64,000 bases of DNA from positions 21,548,405-21,612,404 of the forward strand of contig CM055109.1 of NCBI GenBank assembly GCA_029204225.1, in the 5' to 3' direction. The stretch comes from Diphasiastrum complanatum (Eukaryota; Streptophyta; Lycopodiopsida; Lycopodiales; Lycopodiaceae). Positions 1-9,999 of this stretch are shown here, in pieces. The position numbers were made by a program, and so were the translations under genes. The notes beneath the pieces are model-generated. The model made no database searches, had not been told where the DNA came from, and saw nothing but the letters and a program-made list of their open reading frames with translations. Each line of letters begins with the position of its first letter. Position 1 is the first letter of the stretch.

Positions 1-28
1 TGAGACTTGCGAAGCTGACCAACTAGTT

Positions 29-46
29 GGCTCTGATACCACATGT
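29..46 (-). mobile_element. Primer-binding site and LTR edge of a minus-strand LTR retrotransposon
   Basis: The plus strand reads GGCTCTGATACCA at 29-41, the reverse complement of the initiator-Met-tRNA primer site used by most plant copia and many gypsy elements. The adjacent TGTTGCG at 44 would be the 3' edge (ending ...CAACA on the minus strand) of the 5' LTR of an element reading leftwards out of the window. The far LTR edge was not found and no coding sequence is in view. Confidence 0.6.
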
Positions 47-1843
47 TGCGCCGACGCCTCAAAGGCCGTTGGGACTTAAGCAGTTTTTCCAACACGCGCT
101 TAAGTCTAACATTCATCCATCATGCACTTATATAAAAGCCAACTTAGAAAACGTAACAAGCTTAACCATTCAGACTTAAGAAAACTGGAATCCCAACCAA
201 CCTGAAAGTCATCTTAAAATCAGTCCCCAAAAGGTAACCAAAGGCAAAGACAAGCCACACATGAAACCCAAGGCATAATGGTCGCCAAACTGACCAAATG
301 GCATAGCGGTGAGCCACACGTCGATGATGTGGACCCATAGGCGCCAATGATGCAAAAATATTGTAGCAAGGGTCCTTCCACTTGGACCAGTCCCGTAGGC
401 GAAACCAAAATGCCTGGCTCGCGCTGGTAGAGGGAGTTGAGACCTGGCGACTGGATTTCTGGCGCTGGTTGAGTTGCCCAAATTTTTGTCTGCCGAACTC
501 CCCCTACAGTTCTAGTGTGATTTGGCGTGCCCCCTCTATCCGAGAATATAATGCTTTATGGTAAAGCACGCTTTTCAGGACTTAGTTTTTATTTTGTTGA
601 TTAAGCTTGGCAAGTCTGGCAGAATCAGTCTGGCTCCCGAACATGGGTCTCGAGAGCCGTCCCGGTGGTAGAATCAACTTTGGTTCCTGATTAGGCCATG
701 ACTCGAGCTCCACAGTTAGCTCATGACTTATAACTACTTGGCTGGCTCACCATTGGTCGGAGGCTCAGTCCTTGACTTCATAACTTGCTCTGGGACCTGT
801 AGGGAGTGCCACCCCTTAAAGTCTTACAAGGCACCTTGGTGCACCTAAACCAGCTTTACAACAAAATCTTCGATCTGGCTATTTTTTGACAAATATGGTA
901 AAATTAACCTTCGCTGAACTCACACATAGTATATTTGACTCAGATAAGGCTAGGGTAGAACTGGCGAAGGTTTTGATAGACAAGCAGTACAATTTTTGCA
1001 GTTTGGCGAGGGTAATAATATGGATTTTTCAAGATTCTGGTAACAATATTGTGTTGAGCTCAAAAATGGTAGCTTACTATAAATAGTATCCTCATAAATT
1101 CCAATGAAGGTTTCGGCGAAGGTTACAAATCTAATACTGTTATTTTTGCAAAAAGAATATTTTTTGACAAAAATAGGTCAATATGATACGTGGCCTCTGC
1201 TTATCGTTCACCGAACTCACTAATGAACCAAAATAGTAAGTCAGATTGACACATACTTTGGTGAAGGTTTATCAGTCACTAGATGAACAATCACTTTGAC
1301 CTTATATTTTTAGAATTAATGTTCGCTGACCTGGCAGTAGATAGATCTGAATCACACCTATGTACAGTGAATCGGATGAAGGTTCTTTTTCTGTATTTTT
1401 TAGGGTCTTGAGTGTTTTTTGGTGTTTTCTAATGGTTTTTTTGATGTTTCTGCAAATCTGCAGGGAAGGAATGTTCGCCCTTCAAATTGAAGTTTTTGTG
1501 AGCAAAATCAAAGGTGGCTACAACTCGATAAACGTTTCCTTAAAGAGGGTAAAAAATTATTAGCTCTGATAACAATTTTGCCTCCTTTTGATCAAAATCT
1601 AGCAGATTTGACCGATTTTTGTTGTTTTTTTTATTTCTCAGATCCAAATGGATCTTAAGAATGGTGATCTAAATAGCTTCCCTTGCTCCACAATCAAATT
1701 AGATTTCAAACAAGAAGATCCACTCAAATCAAACAAAATCACTCCAAATTTAACACTAAATTGCACTATTCATGCCAAGACAAGATGCCTAATGCAAGCT
1801 AACCATCAATCAAACATGCTCTAAACTAAAAAATTGGCGTAGC
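47..1843. other. Unassigned DNA, probably LTR and untranslated retroelement sequence
   Basis: No reading frame here resembles a known protein. The first few hundred bases are probably the minus-strand LTR that starts at 44. Between about 490 and 1470 the words CCGAACTC or GCTGAACTC and GCGAAGGTT or GTGAAGGTT recur in several variants, pointing to a decayed repeat array. The stretch just left of the tRNA-Asp-type primer site at 1844 should be the leader of that element, but no gag was seen. Confidence 0.4.
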
Positions 1844-1868
1844 TCCCCGGCAACGGTGCCAAAATTGT
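1844..1868 (-). mobile_element. tRNA-Asp-type primer-binding site and LTR start of a minus-strand gypsy element
   Basis: TCCCCGGCAACGGTGCCA at 1844-1861 is the reverse complement of the tRNA-Asp primer site typical of plant Athila/Tat gypsy elements (TGGCGCCGTTGCCGGGGA) with one difference. It is followed by AAAT and then TGTAGTGG at 1866, which fits the inner edge of an LTR whose element reads leftwards. No gag or pol was recognised on the minus strand to the left, so only the primer-site end can be supported. Confidence 0.6.
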
Positions 1869-3223
1869 AGTGGTTTTTTTTGGTAAGAGACCCAACTTAA
1901 CTTGACATTTAGGCCTGCGACCTTAAAAGTCCAGCAAAAAGACCTAAAGTCCTTTTATTAACTTTCCTGCCTTGGGATCCACAAACCCTCCAATAGTGAT
2001 ACCAATGTAAAGACCACCAGGAGAAATCTAAGATGAAGATAGGAAAAATATCGTCTAGTGGGAGCTAAACCATCCATCCAAACAGATGTGTGTCCAAACA
2101 CCTCACCTCCGAGCCATGGAATGTGAATGCTTGCAGATAGGAGAGAAACCAGTAACGAAGAACCAAAAGCCAAAGTATAGAAGCGAGTTCCTACCCATAT
2201 ATAATGAGGGGCAAGAGGTCTATGCATGCACCCATGCAAACCCCCATGGACTCAAGCTAATCTTAGGTCTCGTATCACATGCAGTCCTCATCTGCCACAT
2301 GCCATGCATTGCTCCACATATCTCCATAGGAGTATCTAGGTTCTCTCAAGGTTATTGGTTACAAAACTGGCCTTGACATGGAATTAAACCGAGGCGTAGC
2401 CAACAATCTCAAACACTAGAGAGTTGTCTACCATATCAAGACTATTCCAAATCCTTTGAGCTGGATATGGCCATAACAATGCCACCTAGAATGTGCATGG
2501 TCCCTAGCTTATGTGGCAACCGTTATGGGTACCACCTCACATCCTAAGTCACCTAGCCACCACCCATTTTATGCCAACTCACCTACATGCCTCATGGATC
2601 ATGCCTATGTCCCAACTACAAGGCCATAATCTAACCATATGACTAATTGACCATTTCGCCTTAACTTAGACTCCTATGGCTAACACTCAATCCCAAAGTA
2701 TAGGGTTGTAGGTATAGGTTCCAGGTACAACCAAGAAGCTAATGGGGGGAGGAAGTTTCTCCTTTGGAGAAATCCTTCTCTGACTTTTTTTGTTTATTGT
2801 GTGCAAGAAATTTACAAGCCTAGGAAGTGCCAAGGATCAAAGAGTGACATCAAAAAGTGAGGACGGAGTACACTCCTTCCTTTGTACTTGCAAAAAATAT
2901 AGAAGGAAGGATTACGTTCATCCTGTCCTCCTCTTTCCTCCCTAAAAGACTTGGCATAAGGTTCTTCTAATTTTACATAAAAAGCTTTCAAAACTTAAAA
3001 TAAAACATGTGTTATGAAAAGTTTGCTTAAACTTTAGCTTATACCTTGATTTAGGCTTTAAAAAGTACAAGGATGTGTACAACGTCCTTTGTACTTTCCA
3101 AAAGTTATATCAAAAATTTGTAATTCCTTTACATAGCCCCTTGGAAAATGCAATGGTGGTAGGTAGAAGTAAGATTTAGACTGACTAGCTTGCCATATGG
3201 ACGCGCGCGCGAGGGGTCCCGCT

Positions 3224-3224
<1 letters not shown>

Positions 3225-3278
<54 letters not shown>
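3225..3278. repeat. Compound microsatellite (CT)n(CA)n
   Basis: About 11 CT units run into about 16 CA units inside tandem copy A. An alternating GCGCGC stretch lies just upstream. The serine/leucine and threonine/histidine peptides it can encode are artefacts of the repeat. Confidence 0.95.
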
Positions 3279-3281
<3 letters not shown>

Positions 3282-3540
3282 CGACCACCTCTTTTTTATG
3301 GCATGTTTTATGTAAGGTGAAGCCGGTTAGGTCCCTTTTTTCAACGTGTGAAAACACCCTTAAGAGCCACGTCCCATGCCTAGGAAACTAAGATTCCATC
3401 TATTTATATCTCTAGAATGTCATTCCCCGTGAAAGAGCCAAAGGAGGGCCCTTCTACTGACCCTCTTGCATGCCCTCAGCTCCGTTGAATAACAGCTTCA
3501 TAGAGCTCTTCTACCCACCCTCTAAATGCCTTCCGCTCCA

Positions 3541-3718
3541 GCAAAACGAAGCAGGTCCACACATGTGTTTTTGAAACCAACAAGACCTCCTCTACAAGGA
3601 GACGTGCACATCCCACCCAACTTTTTGGCACATGAACATTACAAAACGAAGCAGGTCCACGCATGTGTTTTCGAAACCAACAAGTCTACTAAAAGGAGGC
3701 ATGCACATCCCACCCAAC
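3541..3718. repeat. Two imperfect short tandem units (80-98 bp) at the end of copy A
   Basis: The block AACGAAGCAGGTCCAC..CATGTGTTTT..GAAACCAACAAG...CACATCCCACCCAAC occurs twice in a row (about 3541-3638 and 3639-3718). The same pair recurs at 5177-5274 and 5275-5354 in copy B. The small repeat therefore predates the 1.64-kb duplication. Its position at both ends of the unit makes it a candidate template for unequal exchange. Confidence 0.8.
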
Positions 3719-4848
3719 AAACAGATGTATGTCCAAACACCTCACCTCCGAGCCATGGAATGTGAATGCTTGAAGACAGGAGAGAAACCAGTAATGAAGA
3801 ACCAAAAGCCAAAGTGTAGGAGGGCGAGTTCCTACCCATATATAATGAGGGGCAAGAGGTCTATGCATGCACCCATGCAACAAACTCCCATGGACTCAAG
3901 CTAATATTAGGTCACGTATCACATGCAGTCCTCATCTGCCACATGCCATGCATTGCTCCACATATCTCCATAGGAGTATCTAGGTTCTCTCAAGGTTAAT
4001 GGTTACAAAACTGGCCTTGACATGGAATTAAACCGAGGCGTAGCCAACAATCTCAAACACTAGAGAGTTGTCTACCATATCAAGACTATTCCAAATCCTT
4101 CGAGCTGGATATGGCCATAACAGTGCCACCTAGAATGTGCATGGTCCCTAGCTTACCACCTCACCTCCTAAGTCACCTAGCCACCACCCATCTTGGGCCA
4201 CCTCACCTACATGCCTCATGGATCATGCCTATCTCCCAACTACAAGGCCACAATCTAACCATATGACGAATTGACCATTTTGCCTTACCTTAGACTCCTA
4301 TGGCCAACACTCAATCCCAAAGTATAGGGTTGTAGGTATAGGTTCCAGGTACAACCAAGAAGCTGATGGGGGGAGGAAGTTCCTCCTTTGGAGAAATCCT
4401 TCTTTGACTTTTTTTGTTTATTGTGTGCAAGGAATTTACAAGCCTAGGAAGGGCCAAGGATCAAAGAGTGGCGTCAAAAAGTGAGGAGGGAGTACACTCC
4501 TTCCTTTGTACTTGCAAAAAATATAGAAGGAAGGATTACGTTCATCCTGTCCTCCTCTTTCCTCCCTAAAAGACTTGGCATAAGGTTCTTCTAATTTTAC
4601 ATAAAAAGCTTTCAAAACTTAAAATAAAACATGTGTTATGAAAAGTTTGCTTAAACTTTAGCTTATACCTTGATTTAAGCTTTAAGAAGTACAAGGACGT
4701 GTACAACGTCCTTTGTACTTTTCAAAAGGTATATCAAAAGTTTGTAATTCCTTTACACAGCCCCTTGGAAAACGCAATCGTGGTAGGTAGAAGTAAGATT
4801 TAGACTGACTGGCTTGCCATACAAACGCGCGCGCGAGGGGTCCTGCTT

Positions 4849-4917
<69 letters not shown>

Positions 4918-5354
4918 CGACCACCTCTTTTTTATGGCATGTTTTATGTAAGGTGAAGCCGGTTAAGTTCCTTTTTTCAACGTGTGAAAACACCCTTAAG
5001 AGCCACGTCCCATGCCTAGGAAACTAAGATTCCATCTATTTATATCTCTAGAATGTCATTCCCCGTGAAAGAGCCAAAGGAGGGCCCTTCTACTGACCCT
5101 CTTGCATGCCCTCAGCTTTGTTGAATAACAGCTTCATAGAGCTCTTCTACCCACCCTCTAAATGCCTTCCGCTCCAGCAAAACGAAGCAGGTCCACGCAT
5201 ATGTTTTCGAAACCAACAAGACCTCCTCTACAAGGAGACGTGCACATCCCACCCAACTTTTTGGCACATGAACATTACAAAACGAAGCAGGACCACGCAT
5301 GTGTTTTCGAAACCAACAAGACCTCTAAAAGGAGGCATGCACATCCCACCCAAC
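3719..5354. repeat. Tandem 1.64-kb duplication, copy B
   Basis: This is the direct-repeat partner of 2080-3718, about 1636 bases long, with scattered substitutions and small indels that suggest an old duplication. The junction CACCCAACAAACAGATGTATG near 3713-3730 joins the right end of copy A to the left end of copy B. The copy ends at CACCCAAC (5354), after which the sequence is no longer shared. Confidence 0.9.
4849..4914. repeat. Compound microsatellite (CT)n(CA)n
   Basis: This is the homologue of the 3225-3278 tract in tandem copy B. It has more CT units (about 13) and more CA units (about 20), so the tract has changed length since the 1.64-kb duplication. Confidence 0.95.
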
Positions 5355-5501
5355 TTTGGCCAGCTTTGGCACATGAACATTACAAAACAAAGCTTTTACA
5401 AAAGCACACAAAACATGTATAGACACAGAGTTGTTTGTGGTTAGGTTTTTGGGGGGTGGTCGTTTTTTTTTGGACGGACTTTTTTAAGGCTTAGTGCCAA
5501 A

Positions 5502-5520
5502 CCCCCCCCCCCCCCCCCCC
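5502..5520. repeat. Poly-C run
   Basis: There are 19 consecutive C residues immediately upstream of the pyrimidine-rich leader of the kinase gene. The length of such a run is prone to sequencing and assembly error. Confidence 0.95.
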
Positions 5521-6331
5521 GCTTTCCCAATTCCTTCCTCTCATCAATCGATCCATTTTTTTTCCCTTTCTCGTCGTTGGTCGTCGCCGTCTTATGAAGC
5601 TCTTCTCTCTTGTCTCTCTCTCTTTCTCTCTCTCTCTCTCCCCTTCCTCCCAAAGATCTCTTTCCCATTTTGTTTTTTCATTTTACTGCGTTTCTGCTAC
5701 CTTCGCGATCGTCTGTACGTGTGCCGGGCTTTCCTTTGGCTGAGCGGATTCATCATCCAGCACTTCGGTTTGAGGCGCATCCGTACATGTTCTGCTTGGA
5801 GCGGATCGATCATCTTGCACTTCCGATTTAGACGCATCCCTACATCTTCCCTTTTGGTGTCGCCTGATTCTTCATCAAGCAAGCTTGCGCTTCGAGTTTT
5901 TAGGCCCATATCTGGACATGTTTTCCTTGTTGGAGCTTTATCATTGAGCACTTCGGTTTTAGTCGCATCTGTTCGTCTTTTATTTTGAGCGGATTCATGA
6001 TCGGGCTCTTCAGTTTTAGGCGCGGGTTCTTTGTCAAGCAAAGTGCTTAGTTTTGGGCAGATGATTTGTATGTTGAATCCCCAGATCAAGTTTTTTGAGA
6101 TGCCGATTGAACAGGGAAAAAACATTGTCATACTGCTTTGGATCTAAGCGGATGCGTTGCCTCAAAGATTTGATGCATCGGGCAAAAAAGTGTCAACTAC
6201 GCGCGGATCTGCAATTACTCTAGTTAAATCTGTTCCTTTTTAGCGGATCGTAATCTTTGTAAGGGTTTTGTAAAAAATCCTGACGTTTATCACAGGCCTT
6301 GGGTTGGGCTTCTTGTTAGGTTTGAATTTAG
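5521..6331 (+). promoter_or_regulatory. Probable promoter/5' leader of the LAMMER kinase gene
   Basis: The 810 bases before the kinase start are CT-rich at 5521-5650, as plant 5' leaders often are, and then carry a five-unit degenerate tandem array (5744-6045). No convincing TATA box or transcription start could be fixed. A leader intron is possible because TTGTTAGG...TTTAG sits directly before the ATG, but this cannot be decided from sequence alone. Short open frames here run in both strands and are not supported as genes. Confidence 0.5.
5744..6045 (+). repeat. Five-copy degenerate tandem array in the kinase leader
   Basis: Units start near 5744, 5801, 5862, 5935 and 5989 (54-73 bases apart). 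Each follows the pattern GCGGATTCATCATC...GCACTTCGGTTT(T/G)AGGCGCATC...CTT. Units are clearly related but heavily diverged. Single GCGGAT words continue at about 6149 and 6243. Confidence 0.7.
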
Positions 6332-9300
6332 ATGTTTCGGTCAGACATGCAGCGGGGCGTGGCTGCTGGGATTGAATATGACTACAGGCCAGGAAAGAGG
6401 GCAAGGCTTGCGTGGGATGATTCCGAAGCTGAAAACGCAGGAAAACGTACGGAAGTTGGATGTACCACTGGCAACATCAATCCTTACGGCGTCTTCAGAC
6501 CGTGGCGGCAACGAACGGGATGGATAGTCATAAACAAGCCAGAACGAGGCGTGGATGTGGCTAGCCCTTTGGTCACGAAGGACTATTTTGATCAGGTAAT
6601 ATCTAGTCCAATCTTTGTATTTTCTCTAACCCTGCCGTCTCCAAGGATGCTTTATGAACAGCAAACAGAAGAGATTGAAAATAAGAATACTGGTGTATTA
6701 GGTTTGAGTATGAAGTTGCCAATTTCTCAAGCGTGACTCGCTTGTGGTTATATTATATAAGAGAGAAAGAAGGGGTGTGTTTGACGGGTAAGGATGAACG
6801 AGCGGGTTGTGTGTGTAGGCCATGCCAGCATGTTACGCTGGACAGAGCGAGCAGTCAGGATGTTTAAGTGTAGCAGCCGCCAAAATGGCGGTACAGCCAG
6901 GGTCTACTATTTCTTCTGTTCCTTTCTTCGATGGAGTTCTTCCTCGGGCTATTGCATCATCGCCTCCGTGGCGTGAAGATGATAAAGATGGACATTACAT
7001 GTTTGAGCTTGGAGAGAATATCACATACCGATGTAATTATACCTGCTAATCCTGTTGGTCACGGTGTCCTGCAGATCTAGTATAACTTGCATTTTGTACC
7101 GTTTTTGTTTTTTTACGCCTCTGCGCATCTCTTTTTGGAATTGAAGGTCCCTAGCCCCTCTCTTTGTAGCTATTCCTTTATTGTTTCGAATTAACTAAAG
7201 TAGACGTGTCTGTTTTTCTTGTAAAGAGTAGGAACATCAATATATGATATTCTACTTTTGATAGATTTTGCTACAGAATGACTGATCTGTTGTTAGCATC
7301 TATATGTTTCAGGAGCTTTACAGACAGCCATTAACAAAAGCTTATGTGTACTATTTGACTGTTTTTGCAGATAAAGTTATCAGCAAAATGGGAGAAGGTA
7401 AGCTCTTTCATATTTTTCACAAACTCTTTACTACAATGATAAATTTGGATAAATCATTTTATTTCACTCTCTTGATCTAGAAGGGAGTTTTCACATGCTT
7501 TTTACTACAATGATAAGTTTGGTTTAATCATTCTATTTCACTTTCTTAATCTAGACAGGAATAGTTTTTAAAGTAATTGGAACCTCTCAATTTTCTACAT
7601 CAACTGCTGTGCTCTCTTTGTTAAGGTTATTACCTTTTGAACACGTGTAGTTAGTGGTCCAGTAGGCATGTAGGGTTATGTTGTCTGTCTTGGATACACT
7701 GGTCATGGTGTTCATGAGGGTGCTGGGAAAATATGCATGGATCCCTGCAGGGACCTTTGGCAGGGTCTTGGAATGTTGGGATCGTGAAGCACAGGAGTTT
7801 GTGGCTATCAAATTGATTCGGAATGTTCAGAAGTATCGTGATGCTGCTATGATTGAAATAGATGTGCTACGTGTGCTTGCCAAGAACGACAAGGGTGGCT
7901 CACGGTCCGTTTTGTCATGTTTAAGACAAAGTGGTACTTCCACTTGAGTTAGAATACATAAATTTTGATGGTTATGTGGGGTAACATTAAGCTCTGGTAA
8001 TTGATATCATTTTTCTTTTCTGCAGGCGCTGTGTGCAGCTTAAGGACTGGTTTGACTATCGCAATCATGTTTGCATGGTAAAGACTATACCTTTTCTACA
8101 CGTTCTGTAGCTCTCACTGTTCTGCCTTTTTGTATAGTTTTTTCTTTTGATTTGTCTACCAGTTGCTCTTCACCTGCTTCTTTGGCAGGAAGAGTTTTAG
8201 TAAGAAAGGCCTTGACCTAGAAGTTGTGAGTTAATGTTTTCTTTTTCTGTAAAAGCTCTATCATTAGTAGGTTCATCTATTAATTATTATTATCAATATT
8301 ATTGTGTAGCTGGTGCACACATTGGGTCTTTCCAACTCAATGCCATGAAAATACGGGTTAAACTCATGAATGTGCAGGTTTTTGAAAAGCTTGGCCCAAG
8401 CTTGTATGATTTTCTTCGGAAAAATAGTTATCGTCCATATTCTGTTGATCTAGTGCGAGAATTTGGGCGGCAGCTTTTGGAATCAGTGGCATGTGCGTGA
8501 ACAGTCTTGTACTTGGGCATTTTGTCTTTTGCCAATTTTGTCTGGAAATTCATGAGTTTGAAGTCAACATTTTATTGAAAACCTGATCAGGCATTTCTAA
8601 TTGAGAGAACATTTGTACTTGTAGCTTTTAATAGTTGTCCATAAAGCTTTGCAGTTGCTTAAAAATTCAAAATCAAAGTTTGGGGTTTCTTTTTTTGGTG
8701 GTTTGCAGATATGCACGATCTTACACTTATTCACACAGACTTGAAACCAGAGAATATTCTTTTAGTGTCTTCAGATCATGTGAAAGTGCTAGATTACAAG
8801 GTATTGCTGTTTTTGCGAGGTGTAGTTACTAAGTTTCAATCCAGTAATTTGTCCTTATGTTTCAGTCCCCATCTCTGTGGCCAGATTGCTCTTGGCTTGT
8901 GCTATTGCCACTCTGAAACGTGTTTTTGACTTACTGTCAGAAAACATCATCTGGAAAAGAATTCAAGAAAGTCCCTAAGACATGTGAAATAAAGCTCATT
9001 GATTTCGGAAGTGCCACTTTTGATAGCCGTTATCACTGCTCTATCGTTTCTACAAGACATTACCGGGCCCCTGAGGTGATATTGGGTGAGTTTGGATGAA
9101 CATCAGAATGATGGTTCAGACTGGGTAAAGACCTTTCAGCCATTTTAGATGTTTATCATGTGAATGATGTTTTTCTTATCCCTTGGTTTTGCAGGGCTTG
9201 GATGGTCTTATTCTTGTGATTTGTGGAGCGTGGGCTGTATACTTGTAGAACTGTGTTCGGTAATACTTCTCGTTTATATTGTTTCTTTTGTACATTCCCT

Positions 9301-9999
9301 GTTGTTTCGTTATTTTGAGCTGAATACTGCAGCATGGTTTGCTATGTTGCCTAAACTTATATGCTGAAGATTACCCAATCAAAATGTGCCTCCAGGGAGA
9401 TACTCTTTTTCAAACCCATGAAAATTTGGAACATCTTGCAATGATGGAAAGGGTTTTGGGTCCATTTCCTCAACACATGATTAAGAGGGCAGAGTGAGTA
9501 TATTCATTATGTAGATGTGTTTCGGTTTCCAGCATCTCAGCATTGTCTGACAGATGCTTACACTCTGAAACCGTGGTTAGCAGGCGTAGAGCTGAGAAGT
9601 ACTTTAAACATGGGCGTGAACTCAATTGGCCAGAGGGTGCCATTTCTCGTGAAAGTTTGCGGGCGGTTAGGAAGTTACCAAGACTAAGGGTATGATTTTT
9701 GGCACATAACCTTGAGGCTTGTTTTGCCGTAGTTAAAGGTTGAAATTTTAGTGGTGCTCTCTATGTGGCTATGTTAACATTTGTGTGTCCTCTTTCTCTT
9801 ATCTTTATATCTTGCATAAGACGAGGCATTTACTTTACAACTCCTATTTTCTGTGCAGAATATAATTATGCAACATGTTGATCATTCTGCTGGAGCTCTC
9901 ATTGATTTGCTTCAAGGGCTACTTAGGTACGAGCCTTGTGAGCGGTTCTCAGCAAAAGAAGCTTTAGCACATCCTTTTTTCAGCGAATGTTATCATTAA
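6332..9999 (+). CDS. AFC: LAMMER (CLK/AFC-type) dual-specificity protein kinase, 12 coding exons, 490 aa
   Basis: Splicing by GT-AG gives exons 6332-6595, 6819-7032, 7371-7397, 7751-7904, 8026-8077, 8378-8492, 8709-8800, 8941-9085, 9195-9259, 9396-9493, 9584-9689 and 9859-9999, which join to 1473 nt with no stop. The N-terminal 140 residues are variable. [13 protein letters not shown] precedes the kinase domain. Visible motifs are the glycine loop GEGTFG (167-172), VAIK lysine (189), catalytic loop HTDLKPEN (Asp286), DFGS (Asp327), APEVILG and the LAMMER signature [11 protein letters not shown] (388-398). In this family such kinases phosphorylate SR splicing factors in the nucleus and link signalling to alternative splicing. 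The ATG at 6332 is chosen because TAG lies directly upstream in frame; a second Met is codon 6. The family assignment is firm. Which AFC paralogue it is, and whether the leader is spliced, are not known. Confidence 0.95.
7427..7557 (+). repeat. Imperfect 74-bp tandem duplication inside kinase intron 3
   Basis: TTTACTACAATGATAA.TTTGG and TTTCACT.TCTT.ATCTAGA occur in the same order at 7427-7500 and 7501-7557, with several substitutions. The duplication lies wholly within the intron between coding exons 3 and 4 and does not affect the reading frame. Confidence 0.75.

Larger units (their letters stand above)
2080..3718. repeat. Tandem 1.64-kb duplication, copy A
   Basis: This segment is repeated almost base for base at 3719-5354. 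Shared landmarks include ACAGATGT...CCAAACACCTCACC at the left end, the TATAGGGTTGTAGGTATAGG stretch, the (CT)n(CA)n tract and the CCTTCCGCTCCAGCAAAACG block near the right end. Copy A has about 20 extra bases near 2510-2530 and a different (CA)n length. No protein is supported: the short open frames do not stay open in both copies and differ in phase. Confidence 0.9.

Noticed and set aside
3058-3391. Frames with Thr-His or Cys-Val runs at the (CT)n(CA)n tracts
   Set aside because: They are repeat-driven; the flanking peptide differs in phase between the two tandem copies, and no domain is present. The (GT)n tract at 58897-59154 behaves the same way.
5441-6131. Frames on both strands through the kinase leader, up to 164 codons
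   Set aside because: They traverse the poly-C and CT tracts and the tandem array, with low-complexity peptides and no known domain. The region is better explained as leader sequence.
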